In this document: piece after piece, positions 20,801 to 31,075 of the stretch
Layout of the letters: every line of letters begins with the position of its first letter
How positions within the stretch are numbered: position 1 is the first letter of the stretch
Source: Rhynchopus sp. YZ270_cl-10
Taxonomy: Eukaryota; Euglenozoa; Diplonemea; Diplonemida; Diplonemidae
Assembly: GCA_964035575.1 (NCBI GenBank)
Contig: OZ037879.1
Span: 806,001-870,000 of the forward strand
Direction: 5' to 3'
Length of the DNA stretch: 64,000 nucleotides
Translations under genes and position numbers: made by a program
Notes under the pieces: generated by a model
Databases searched by the model: none
The model's input: only the letters and a program-made list of their open reading frames with translations
Told to the model about the DNA's origin: nothing

Positions 20801-23800
20801 CATACTCGTAAACAAGGGTCATTTTCAGGTTTGAAAACCCAACTTCAGATGAAATTGTGGTGTTTTGAGTGGGAACACAGTAGCGCCGCAGGCGCACGGT
20901 ACCCAACTTTTGTCTTTTTCTTTTTTCCTTTTCTCTGCTTTCTTTTGATTGTGCGAGCCGATTGCTCTCCACGGTGGGGTCACATGTGTGTGCAAAAACA
21001 CTCTGAAGTACCCTTACTGTGAAATATGAGATTCTCTGGTTTTAGTAAGGAAAACGTACCGAGCAAAATCGTCAAAAATCTACGGTAGTCGGTAGGCGCG
21101 TAGCGCGACCCCCGTGCGCACCCAACTTTTTTTTTTTTTGTTTTTCTCGGAAAAGTACCGCAATTGACGGATCGCGATCCGTGCGAACCGTGGTGGTGAC
21201 TCATCTGAAAAAATATTGAGTAGAACATCTGCAGATCGTGTGCAGGCCTAAAGCTAAATAGGGGGGTCCGGGAGGCCAAATGTCCAAAAAGGGAGAAAAT
21301 AAAGGGGGGGAATTGGGGGTACGTTTTTGGGCTCCAAAAGCCTCCATATTTGCATTTTTGAGCTCAACCCAGTCTGCGGTGGGGTCAATATGAAAAAATG
21401 GACAAAATTTTAGTGACTTAAATTTTCGCAAAATATGAACCCATACTCGTAAACAAGGGTCATTTTCAGGAAAATTCGGAAAATTCCGAGATTTGGAAGC
21501 AATTTTTCTCCTGAAAATCAGTGGGTTTTCAGCCCCAAAACATACCGCGATTGGAATTTCCGGAATCCGTCCGCGCTGTGGTGGGGTCACTTTGCCGAAA
21601 TGGCCAATTTTTTGGTTTTGGTCAAAATCCATGTAGGGTAAAGAGGGCCAATGTAAATCCCACAACCAGATTTTCTCTCCCTGATCCTGAACGTCTTGCA
21701 ACATGAAAATGCGCGAAAACACCGGCATTTGCATTTCCGGAATTCGTCCGTTCTGTGGTGGGGTCAATTTGCCGAAATGGACAAGTTCTTGGTTTTGGTC
21801 AAAACCCGTCAGTGTAAGGTAAAGGGGGCAAGTGTTTGCCTGTAGAAACTGGAAGGGAACAGGCAGCGCCGCAGGCGCACGGTAACCAACTTTTTTTTTT
21901 TTTTTCCTTTTCTTTTTTCTCCTCTTTCTTTTGACTTTCCGAGCCAATTGCGTTCCACGGCGGGGTCACATGTACATGCAAGTCCACTATGTGGTGGTCT
22001 TACTCAACAATATTAGAACTTCTGGTTTCTTAATGAAATCCCCGTACTGCAAAAAAAAAAACGTTCCTACCAAAACCCCCAAAAATCCCGGGATGAGGGA
22101 TGGACTTTAGCGCGAGCCCTGGTGCAGGGTCCTAGGTATAGGGAACGGAAAAGGTGCGGCACCTTTTCCGTTAAATTCGGATTTTTTTTTTTTTTGGGGG
22201 GGGGGGATTTTTTTTGGGTCCCCCCAAAGAAAAAAATCCCAGTAACGGGGGTCCCTCCTACACTCAGCTCACAACAGAATTTTTTGCTACCCAAAATCTC
22301 AATTTCCCATACAAAAATTCTCGCATTCAGAAGGAAAGCGCTCGCGAAACCCGAGGGGGCTCAAGGGCACACCGTGGGAGAACTCGACTCAAGTGGTCAA
22401 ACGCCGAAAGAAAAGGAAGCATGCAGCGAAGCGAAAGCAAAAAAGTAGCGTACCGTGCGCCTGCGGCGCAAGATTGCAGCTCACCCTTTCCCATGACATA
22501 GTTTTGTCAGTAAAAATGTGCAATTTTAAGTGATTTTTTTTGAAATGTTGCGTACCGTGGCTTCGCCACGAACCTTTGGGTGTCATGAGCGTCGTTTCTT
22601 TTTGTAAATGTACTGAGGTTACTGATAAGCGCACGATTCTTTCGTGCCACCCATTCTTGGATGGGTAGCATCGTTGTCGTTGGAGTAATGATTTTTTGAG
22701 GCTGTTGTGGGGTGGTACATTTTCCGCGCGCAGCGCGGAAATTTTTTTTTTGCAGCACCTTTTCCGTTTCCGTTTTTTTTATTTCGACCTAGAACCCTGC
22801 CTGGTGCCGCCGCAGGCGGCTTTTTTTTTTTTTCCAAACCATCCCAAAAAGGCTGTTTTTCGACGATTTGACACTCGATCTTTTCATATATTTTTTTTAC
22901 GGTCACTTTAGTCACCAAACTTACCCCCTAAGTAGCCTGCGGCCTTCGTGCAAATAAAGGGGGGGAACTCATTTTCAAAAATGTCGGGAGAAAGGAGGCG
23001 ATTTAGCTTTTGGCCTGATCGTGTGCGAGCACTTTTTTTTTTTTTTTTTTTTTTTCCAAAATTCCTGAAAACCAGATCATGATCACGATCTGGGAAAAAG
23101 CTTGGTTGAAGGCCCTGAAAAAAAAAACAAAAAAAAAAAAAAAAAAATGGAAAGGACCCAGGCCTGGGCCTAAAGTGGGTGCCCGGGGCCCGATTTTGAT
23201 TTTATTTTATTTTTTCTAAGGATTTTACACGGGGGAAAAATTATTTTTTCTAAGGATTTTATACGGGGAAAATTTATTTTTCTAAGGGTTTTTCTTAGGG
23301 GAAAAAGTCTGGGGGGTCGGGCCGGGCCCCGTGTGGCTGAGAATAACTCGCACTCTGCCCGGGAGTGCGGTACCAAGCCATAATGAACAAAAAAAGTCTC
23401 CACCCCGCTTCCTTCGGTCTCGTCCCTTTCACCTCCCGCACAACAGAATAAATAATAATACAGTATGGTGCGTGTGACTGCAAACGTCGAGGGAACCTTG
23501 CTTCTTGCAGTGCTGCAAGTGCTCGCCACCACGGTGGTAGCAAAGTGCATTGCGTTGGCGCACTTGGGCAGGCCCTGACGGCACTGAGGAACGAAAAAGA
23601 AAAATAATTCAGCGCCTCCCAGGTCTGCACCTTTAAAAAAAATTTGCCTGCGGCGCCATTTTCCCTTTTTTGCTCTGCAAAAAAGGATTCGCTGAGTGGC
23701 TTTGTGGTATAAAAGCTGCATTTTTTATACTGTACCCTAATTTTTTTTCGCCTGCGGCGCCGTTTTATATTCATCCCGAACATTCGGGGTGCACGTAGCG

Positions 23801-26800
23801 CGTAGCGCGCCCGGGTTTAGGACCCCTTCTTGAATTTCGAGGGGGCGGTTCACGTTACAGTGGGTCCAGAATCATAGTTCAATTTAACCCCGCTAAGCAA
23901 CTCGCTGGTGGTAATGACCAAAACGTGTATCAGCCAAGAACTTGCCCATTTTTTTCAAAATGACCCCGTGACAGTGAGGGTAAAAGCTCGGAAAACCCGA
24001 AAAAGGCCAAAAAAAAAACCCCGAAAAGGGAAAACCGAGAACATATTTCGGCAGGGGGCAGCGTGTTCTCAGAAAAATCCAAAAATTGCCTGTAAAAATC
24101 CTTAGAAAAAACCTGGGTGCCCGATCCAAAAAAATGGAAAAAACCCCAGGGTGCCCGCCCACCCCTGAAAGGACCATACCACACTCCACACCAGCCACCG
24201 GACAATTGAGTCTCGTGAGAGCCGTCCACTCTTGGACCCACGCAGGTCGTAGTAGAGCATGGGGTGGCGCAGGATCTCCTGCCCGTCCACGTCGTACTCG
24301 AAGAGCCCCATCACCAAGGGTGGGAGAAGTGTGAAGATCATGTTGTAGTTGATAATCACCCACGAGTCGAACAGCGTCTGCCCAGTGAACCCTGCGAAGG
24401 CAGAGTACGCAATCTGGCACAACGCATACACAAGGTTCTTGTAAAAGGAATACTGAATGAGGTAAGAGTTCTTCAGCAACGCGTACCGCCCGTGCACAGC
24501 AAGAAGCGGAACAAGGTGCCTAAAGCGGGGAATCGAATAATCCGACGACCGTTCTGCCTGGCTCCCCTCAAGCCCCATGATCCCAACACCCACCTTCGCG
24601 CGCTGAATCATCGACACGTCGTTTGCCCCGTCGCCCACCCCAAGGCAGGTGATTCCCTGGCCCTGCAGCGTGCCCACCACCTCCGCCTTCTGGATAGGTG
24701 TCACACGGCAACAGATGGCGCCCCCAACAATACGCGACAGCGTCGTGAACAGCTCCCGGCACTCATCATCGCCGAAGACGACCTCAAGGGTCAGTCCGTC
24801 AATGAGAAGGCAGATCTCGGACTTCTCCACGGGCGACTGAATCGTACCCATGTTATTTCGGAAGGAGGGCTGCTTGCTGCGCTTCATGAAGGTGTTGAAG
24901 TTCGAGTTTGTCCCGTTGAGGGTGTTCCCGTTGTTCCCGTTGTTCACGTTGTTGTGCGAGATGTTGTTCGTCGACTGCCCGAGTGAGGCGAAGGAGTTGT
25001 AGGATGAGAGCTCCTGCGAGTTCTTGCGAGCGTACGGCGGTGACCCGTACGGGTCTGGTATAGAGGAGAAGGACTCGACCTCAGTGATGGCGTTGTTCAG
25101 CTCCGTCCGCACGTGGGCGAGCTTGAGCTGCGCCTCGTTCTCCTTATCTGCGATGTTGGAGTGCAGCGGGGAGAGCGACATAGGCGACCCTGGCGAAGGC
25201 GGTGACGACCCGCCTGCCCGCCACCCCGCCACATCAGGGTTGATGATGACTGTGGATGCGGAGATGACGTTCGAAGACTTTCCGATGTTGACTGCAGTCT
25301 CCTTCTTGTCACCTGTCAACACCCAGATCACAACAGCAGCAGCCTTGAAGTAGGCGATGGTCTCCGGCACGCCATCCTGCAGCTTGTCCTCGATACCCGT
25401 AGCGCCGATGAGCAGCATGTTGCGCTCCATCTCAAGGGAGGCTGTGTCCAGTGCGTCTTGCTTCCCGTGCAGGGTTGCCGTTGCCTTGTCCCATGAGTTT
25501 GTCCGCCACGTTGTGTACGCCGCCTCACGAAGCGGCTTCCACGCAAAGCACAACGTACGCAGCCCCGAGCAGGCAAAGTTGTGCAGCGCACCCTCCACCT
25601 TGCTGTCGATGTCCGACTTCTCGCAGCGTGCCATCACCGCGGCGTCTGAACCCTTTGTAAGAAGCACAAGACCATAAGAAGGGTGCCGCACAATGACAGA
25701 CATCATCTTCCGCTCTGAAGAAAACGGCAGCGTGCACAGCAGTGTCATCTTCAGCGGCTGTGAGGTGTTCGGTATGCGTAGGGTGATCTGCGCATCGGTT
25801 CTATCGGTGAGGACATAGCCGTTCGACTGTGCAGACAACGCCAGTGCCACTTCGTCCGTAGAGTCACCAGCGAACTGGTAAACAGGGGAAAGAGTGTGGT
25901 CGAGTGCCGCGTTCTCATACGTCGTGTCGTGTGCCTCAGACACAGAGGGGATGAGGGTGCTACACGCAGCCATGCTCTGCAGCAGCATGTGCGTGGAGAA
26001 GCTCTCAGGGTACTTCCCCGAAAAGGCACGTCCGCGTGATAGGTTCTCGAAGAAGTCTGATGAGAAGAAGCCGTCGCTGTGCATCGAGCGCACCATCTCG
26101 CCAGCATGTCGCAGCTCGTCAAATGTATTCCCAGAAACGTACGCGGACGCAAAAAGCATTTTATTTTCGGTCAACGTCCCGGTTTTGTCAGAACAAATCG
26201 TTTGCACCTGGCTCAGCTCTTCGTTCAGCGACGCTGTTTTGGCCTTCATCGCCAGGTCCCTCTCTTCATCGTACATGCGTAGGTCCCACTCCATGAACTT
26301 TGCCTGAAACAACTTGCAGAACTCGATGCTGAGGAATAGCGAAATCGGCATCATCAACGCAAGCAGGACGAAGTACGTCAGATACTGCTTCACGAAGTAG
26401 AGCGCCACGTGGTACTCATCGTTGTAGTACTTGATGTAGAAGGCATTGCTTTGTGACGAGGCGTATGCGAAGTACACAGACCCCCCTGTGAGAAGCAATA
26501 TGCACAGCTGCTGTGCAGCAAGGATGTACTGGATCAGCTTGGAGAGCTTCTGGTCTATCCGCGAGATCTTGACCGGCGGCTTTGTCAGGTTCTGCGACAT
26601 CTTTGTGTTAACCCCCGTGTAGACAGCCATCCCGAAGGTGAAGGAGGTCTGCCGGACGTAGCAACCTCGCAGCACAATATTGTTGAGATCGACTGGCGTC
26701 GTGAAGTCGAGGGTCTCCGACGTGAGCAGGCCGTCCCATGCAGAGAGCTTTGGGGAGGGCGACTCGCACGCAATGTGCATCGCAAACTGGTTGAAGTTCT

Positions 26801-27524
26801 CTGCCTCCTTGAGCGCCTTGGTGCTTGCGACGACCGACTTCTTCTTCAGGTTCGTCTCCCCGTCGAGGTTCGCTGTCTCGATGTAGCAGCCCTCATCCTC
26901 CCGCCCTGAGGACAGCAGAAGGATGTCTGCCGGCACCTCCTGGTCCTCGTCCAGACAGAGGATGTCCCCAGCGTGCACTTCGCGCGAGGCTATCAACCTT
27001 AGCGACGACGTCTCGTAGTCAAGCACCTTCACCTTCCGAGAGTTTGCACGCGAGTCCTCCTTGTGGCGTTTGATGTCTTCGTAGGCGTCGCGCAGCATCG
27101 CCACCCCTACAACAAAGAGAAGAGGCGCAATCGTGGTCACCGGTACCACAGGCGAGACGCCAGGGATCAAGGCAAAACACATGTTGACGAAGAAGTAGAT
27201 ATTCGAGACCTTCTGGAACTGCAGGCAGAGGTTCTTCGGGATAAAGTTGATGAAGGTGTACTTTGAGGTCACAATCAGGTTGTCGGGGAGGTCTGGGTTC
27301 GGGTTTGCGCCCCAGGTTGCGCGGGAGGCTTTGTTACGGCAGCGGACGTGCATCAGAGATGGGCCTTCACTTGAGAGCGCAGCAGCGTCGTACACAGGGC
27401 GCTCCCGTGACGCAGACGGCGGGGAGGGCCCTGTGGCTTCCATCTCCACCGCCCCACCCAGCAGCGTCCCTTCAAGCTCCGACATCCGTGACGCCTCTGC
27501 AACACTGCCTGTGTGGCTCCGCAT
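17807..27524 (-). CDS. P4-type phospholipid-transporting ATPase, flippase (5 exons)
   Basis: Minus-strand exons are 27524-24180, 19622-19415, 19160-19080, 18745-18663 and 18334-17807: 1414 residues with all phases matching. Donors are GTATGG, GTATTA, GTATGT and GTATGC. Exon 1 alone holds the N-terminal FIPKNLCLQFQKVSNIYFF, TM1-2 with AMLRDAYEDIKRHK, the actuator motif DGETN (221-225), PISL in TM4 (393-396, a P4 hallmark), phosphorylation motif DKTGT (446-450, Asp-446), TGDK (737-740), GDGAND (964-969) and TM5-6. Exons 2-4 supply TM7-10, including VHSAVIFGCLYPL and KAALCFMSWTWLH. Residues 762-900 are a Ser/Asn-rich insert before the P-domain end, and the last 170 residues are a Ser/Pro-rich tail. 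Family knowledge: P4-ATPases flip phospholipids to the cytosolic leaflet, usually with a CDC50 partner, which is not in this window. Intron 1 is 4.56 kb and the others are 254-334 nt. The start is the first ATG of an open frame; an upstream exon is possible. Confidence 0.93.
19256..19290. repeat. short 9-bp tandem repeat
   Basis: About three units of TTGACTTAG within flippase intron 2. Confidence 0.7.
19850..20560 (+). pseudogene. coding-like fragment of unknown origin inside the flippase intron
   Basis: GC content and codon-like periodicity rise here, in contrast to the rest of the intron. Successive plus-strand frames give protein-like pieces such as LRHPSFVLRRGVIQDYL and SSEDVRTIVLSLIKTMNTL, but no single frame runs through. 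No family is recognised. It may be a decayed gene or the remains of a mobile-element coding region. Confidence 0.3.
20883..20903. repeat. GC-rich hairpin motif
   Basis: GCGCCGCAGGCGCACGGTAC, followed by CCAACTTTT. Another copy with the same right neighbour is at 21,864-21,886. Confidence 0.6.
21864..21886. repeat. GC-rich hairpin motif
   Basis: GCGCCGCAGGCGCACGGTAA followed by CCAACTTTT, as at 20,883. Confidence 0.6.
22144..22172. repeat. perfect 14-bp-stem hairpin
   Basis: AACGGAAAAGGTGC, single-base loop G, GCACCTTTTCCGTT. The arm GCACCTTTTCCGTT recurs nearly unchanged at about 22,755. Confidence 0.65.
22380..22630. repeat. inverted partner of the 2196-2470 repeat
   Basis: Reverse complement closely matches 2196-2470. 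It carries two hairpins: GCGCCTGCGGCGC (22,447-22,470) and CGTGGCTTCGCCACG (about 22,556-22,570), both after GCGTACC. Confidence 0.7.
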
Positions 27525-27683
27525 TAGCTCAGCCAGCCGAAGTATGCTACCCTGCTTACAGCAGCATGAATGGTATGGGCGTTGTGTATGTCTGATAGTG
27601 GCATAGAAGGGTGGTGAGAGGGGAGGAAGGGGAGGGGGAGGGGAGGGGGGGTCAAAAAAAATATAAAAAGATAGCGTTCAGTC

Positions 27684-28891
27684 AGGGCATATCCTAAGTC
27701 TGTACCCGGTACCCGCGGGTTTTTGAAAAAAAGTGCGCCCCTTTTTTTTGCACGGCTATAAGGTCCCACGTTGCCCCTTTTTTTTGCACGAGGGGTCTAG
27801 GGGAAAGGGGAAACCTACTTGACAAAAGTGCCCGTAAAAAAAATATTTGGAAAGATCTGGTGCGAAACAGTCCAAAAACACCATTCGGTGGGAAAAAATT
27901 CACCCCCTATGGGGTGGCCCGTGGTCGCAGCGAAGTGTCGTTTTCTAGTTTTTGTGTACCTGTGTACTGTGTACTGTATATTTGGGTTTGCTAATCCTTA
28001 ACACTCGCAAACCCCTGTGTGTGGGTTTTTGGGTGGTTTTTGCCCACAAACGGCTTTGTCGTTTTTGGGTGTGAAAACGTGGGTTGTGTGACAAGGCAAA
28101 GGGCACGTGTGCACGACCGTGTGTGGCCCACGCAGGGTTCTGATAACGCGCAAGCGTGTTTTCGGCGCCACATACACGGGTCTGGGCCAAAAAACCGGGT
28201 TTTGTGTTGAAACTTGTGGTTTTGGGTGCAAAACGCCTGTTTTGCCTATATAATCCTTAAAGAACACACGGTTTCAAAGGCGTTTCCACGTAAACTCGCG
28301 ACATGAAAATGGGAATTAAAAACAAATCTCTCAGAGATCTGATTTATTGAAGTTCTCTTGTTGTAGTCTTTTTTGGGGAAGGGAGTTATCAGAAATGGCC
28401 CAATCTTTCCAATGCCGAAAAAATCTTACACTTTGGTGACTCTGCGAAATGTCGACAATCCAAACGATTGGTGGACCCCGTGTGTACTGTGTATACTGTG
28501 TATACTGTGTATACTGTGTATACTGTGTATACTGTGTATACTGTGTATACTGTGTATACTGTGTATACTGTGTATACTGTGTATACTGTGTATACTGTGT
28601 ATACTGTGTATACTGTGTATACTGTGTATACTGTGTATACTGTGTATACTGTGTATACTGTGTATACTGTGTATACTGTGTACTGAGGAAATTGACCAAA
28701 AACGAGAACTTGTCCATTTCGGCAAATTGACCCCACCACTGGCCGGACGGATTCCGGAAATGCAAATGCCGATGTTTAAAAGCGCCACCAACGATGAAAC
28801 CTGGAAAAAAAATCAGAAAAAAATCCGCCCCTTTTTTTTGCACCCTTTTGGCAAATTTGGCCGCTCAGACCTCATATTTAGGATATGCCCT
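27684..28891. mobile_element. 1.2-kb DNA element with 14-bp TIRs and 10-bp target duplication
   Basis: Perfect inverted ends AGGGCATATCCTAA (27,684) and TTAGGATATGCCCT (ending 28,891) are bracketed by direct repeats GCGTTCAGTC at 27,674-27,683 and 28,892-28,901. A 10-bp duplication fits Mutator-like elements (known for 9-11 bp), though the superfamily call is inference. No transposase frame exists, so it is non-autonomous. It contains GCCCCTTTTTTTTGCAC near each end in direct orientation, a 9-bp microsatellite (28,482-28,685), and a segment shared with the flippase intron array (28,690-28,765). It sits just upstream of the flippase start. Confidence 0.85.
28482..28685. repeat. TGTGTATAC microsatellite, about 22 units
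   Basis: A nearly perfect 9-bp tandem repeat inside the TIR element. It is open in several frames only because 9 is a multiple of 3 and the unit has no stop, so the reading frames are not evidence of coding. Confidence 0.95.
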
Positions 28892-28901
28892 GCGTTCAGT
28901 C

Positions 28902-29413
28902 TTGTTCATGTTCAAATAGTGAAAATAAAAAACTGTTATCTGAGTTTAAGCTAGTCTGATAAAGAAAGAAACGAAATCAAAAAAAAGAATTTTTCGCTGA
29001 TCGCACCGGATTTTTGTGGAGTGTGTAGGAACAAAATCAAAAACTTTTCTGTGGATAAGTTGTGTCGTGTTTACATCGCTCTCACCAAAAATTCGGGCAC
29101 ACTCAGATATGTTTTCATTTCCTCCCCTACAATCTTTGCAAGGCAGTTGTCTCAAAAAAAAAAAAATACTGATGAAGGTGGTCATTCCATAAAGGGGAGG
29201 GGATCGACGTATTATGATAGCTAAAATTTACGCCCGTTCTTTTGAAAATGTTTCAGTAAGGAACCAGAGGGTGATAACAAATAGCTACTCCACAAATCGG
29301 GTCGAGAAAAAAATGTCGTGAATCAGAAAGGGTTGTCGTTCGGTTCAAAACGCACGTTGCGATCAGAGCCTTGTTTGCATCTTCAAATGCGAGTATCCGT
29401 AAAAATTTTGGGC
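28902..29413. other. intergenic region
   Basis: AT-rich DNA with no recognised exon, RNA gene or inverted repeat. Confidence 0.4.
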
Positions 29414-29565
29414 AGTATGTACTGTATGTACTGTATGTACTGTATGTACTGTATGTACTGTATGTACTGTATGTACTGTATGTACTGTATGTACTGTATG
29501 TACTGTATGTACTGTTTGTACTGTATGTACTGTATGTACTGTATGTACTGTATGTACTGTATGTA
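29414..29565. repeat. ATGTACTGT microsatellite, about 16 units
   Basis: A second 9-bp tandem repeat, with one unit changed to TTGTACTGT. Unit composition is close to that of the 28.5-kb array (ACTGTATGT against ACTGTGTAT). Confidence 0.95.
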
Positions 29566-30403
29566 AACTTTTTTGGGATTTTTCTTTTATTTCCCAACCC
29601 AACAACAAAGATAAAGCGTGAATTTTATTTTTCCTTCCTTCAAAACTTCACACACAGCGCTTTTTGGTTTTTGGGAGACACACAAGGTGCCAGGTTCTAT
29701 GATACCCTGCACCTGTTTGTCATGTTGCTTCCCGTGCAATACATGGAGAAACGTTTCGCACTCGAAACTAGGGTTTTTGATAAAAAAAAAATAAACAAAG
29801 CACAAAAACCAGCGTGTGTGGAAGAAAAAAAGAAGAGGGAAAATATTTTTCTGATTCAAAGTCGTGTCTATGTTTTGGGTACGGGGCGGAGAATAAAATC
29901 TGTTCGATAAAAGAAACACAAGCTTTTTGTTTTATCTTGTTCAACAACTCGCGTATGCGACTAGGTCGTAAACGAAAAAAATTTTCTTCACAGCACAAGG
30001 GGTGAGGAAGAAGAAAAGAAAGCGAATAAAAACGAAAAAACAATGTTTTCTGAATGTGATGATGGTGTTGGGGTGGGGAAAATAAAACAGCTCCAAGAAA
30101 AGCTCCTGCGTCAATTTTCTTTTTGCTAAGAAAATTGAAACCGCACCTCACTTTTCCTCTTTATGTTTTTCCCCCACCCCCGCAAATAATAAAGCAATAA
30201 AAACAATAAAGACAAAAGGGAGAGGTTGTGGTGAAACGCACACACCTCGACCTGTCGGTGAAACGTGGCTCTACTCCAACCCCTGGATTAGAAAAATGGC
30301 AGAAGGAGGAGGAGTAGGCTACGGTGTTGAATTTCCTTCGAGCATTGCATGTAATCATTAAAAAAATAAAGTTCAAGGTACAATAATAGGTCTACTCCCC
30401 CTT
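29566..30403. other. intergenic region
   Basis: AT-rich DNA with A runs. No exon with a believable splice site on either strand. Confidence 0.4.
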
Positions 30404-30663
30404 TAATTGCTAAGAAAAAAAGGGGGTGTGCTGTGGAAACTCCGCGCGATTTTCGAAACCACCATAGGATCCTGGCGATTTGCCTGGGTGGTGCTGATGC
30501 GACCGGTGATCGACGACAATTTGCCGTCTATGCATTCTGTGTTCCTAGCGTACGAAGAAGGATGTAGCATACCTGCAGAAGAGCAGAGTGCTGGGCGCAT
30601 CGTAGATTACTGCTACAGGGTGGAGTTCCACAGCACACCCCGCTTTTTTTCCGATAGCAATTA
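30404..30663. mobile_element. 260-bp MITE with about 40-bp TIRs
   Basis: Left arm TAATTGCTA, AGAAAAAAAG and GGGGTGTGCTGTGGAA mirrors the right arm TTCCACAGCACACCCC, CTTTTTTTCC and TAGCAATTA. Arms differ by a few small gaps. Flanks suggest a 3-bp CTT duplication. The GC-rich centre is open on both strands, but no family is recognisable. Confidence 0.7.
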
Positions 30664-30683
30664 CTTATTTGGGATGTTTTTTT

Positions 30684-30730
30684 GAAAACTTGGTTGTATT
30701 AGTGTAGCCACCTAGAGTGTGCACCACTAT
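30684..30730. repeat. dispersed hairpin repeat, copy 5 (uninterrupted)
   Basis: GAAAACTTGGTTGTATTAGT, GTAGCCACCTAGAGTGTGC and ACCACTATA. It is the best reference for the copy at 15,134 that was split by a MITE. Confidence 0.65.
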
Positions 30731-31075
30731 ACTAAACATTATTACGTCACCGCAGACGAGCGCGATGATCTCTCTTGTGTGGCAGATGTCACATTGATGG
30801 AGCTATGATACTACTACCCGCCGGGCCATCATCAGATGGGGGCGGAGCGGAGGGGGGTTTATTGATGACGGATATCTTCCGTTTTTTGGGAGCAGTTTTG
30901 TCGCAGGCTCTGGGAGAAGGCGCGCGATTTCTTTTTCAAGAACATGTTGATGGATTCTGTTTACTTATGTATTTTTTCTGGGAAAAAAAAATTCCTCAAA
31001 TCACCCCATGTTGTAAGATGAATCTGAAACTTCAAAAAATCACACATTTTCCATACTTTCCACAGTGCCCAATTA

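Larger units (their letters stand above)
20690..22000. repeat. degenerate tandem array of about 200-bp units in the flippase intron
   Basis: The marker GGTGGGGTCA and near versions occur at intervals of about 175-235 bp (about 20,730, 20,965, 21,190, 21,380, 21,582, 21,757 and 21,955). Several are followed by TTTGCCGAAATGG, ACAAGTTCTTGG and TTTTGGTCAAAA. One unit is closely matched by 28,690-28,765 in inverted orientation inside the TIR element at 27,684. The pair 20,740-20,830 and 21,400-21,475 share AATATGAACCCATACTCGTA and AACAAGGGTCATTTTCAGG. Confidence 0.65.
19623..24179 (-). other. 4.56-kb repeat-filled intron 1 of the flippase gene
   Basis: The donor GTATGG is at 24,179 and the acceptor TCTCTACAG ends at 19,623. 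The intron is supported because exon 1 stops after TM6 and the exon at 19,622 resumes in phase with TM7 of the same family. It contains a GC-rich coding-like stretch on the opposite strand (about 19,850-20,560), a degenerate array of about 200-bp units (about 20,690-22,000), four GC-rich hairpin motifs, a 250-bp repeat shared with 2196-2470, long A and T runs, and TTTTTCTAAGGATTTTA repeats (23,210-23,300, inverted copy at 24,090-24,115). Confidence 0.8.

Noticed and set aside
28482-29565. Open frames such as repeated YTV or MYC peptides
   Set aside because: They come from 9-bp microsatellites that are open in several frames on both strands.
30430-30640. A plus-strand exon (VLWKLRAIFETTIG...)
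   Set aside because: It lies wholly between the TIRs of a 260-bp MITE, is open on both strands, and has no usable splice sites.
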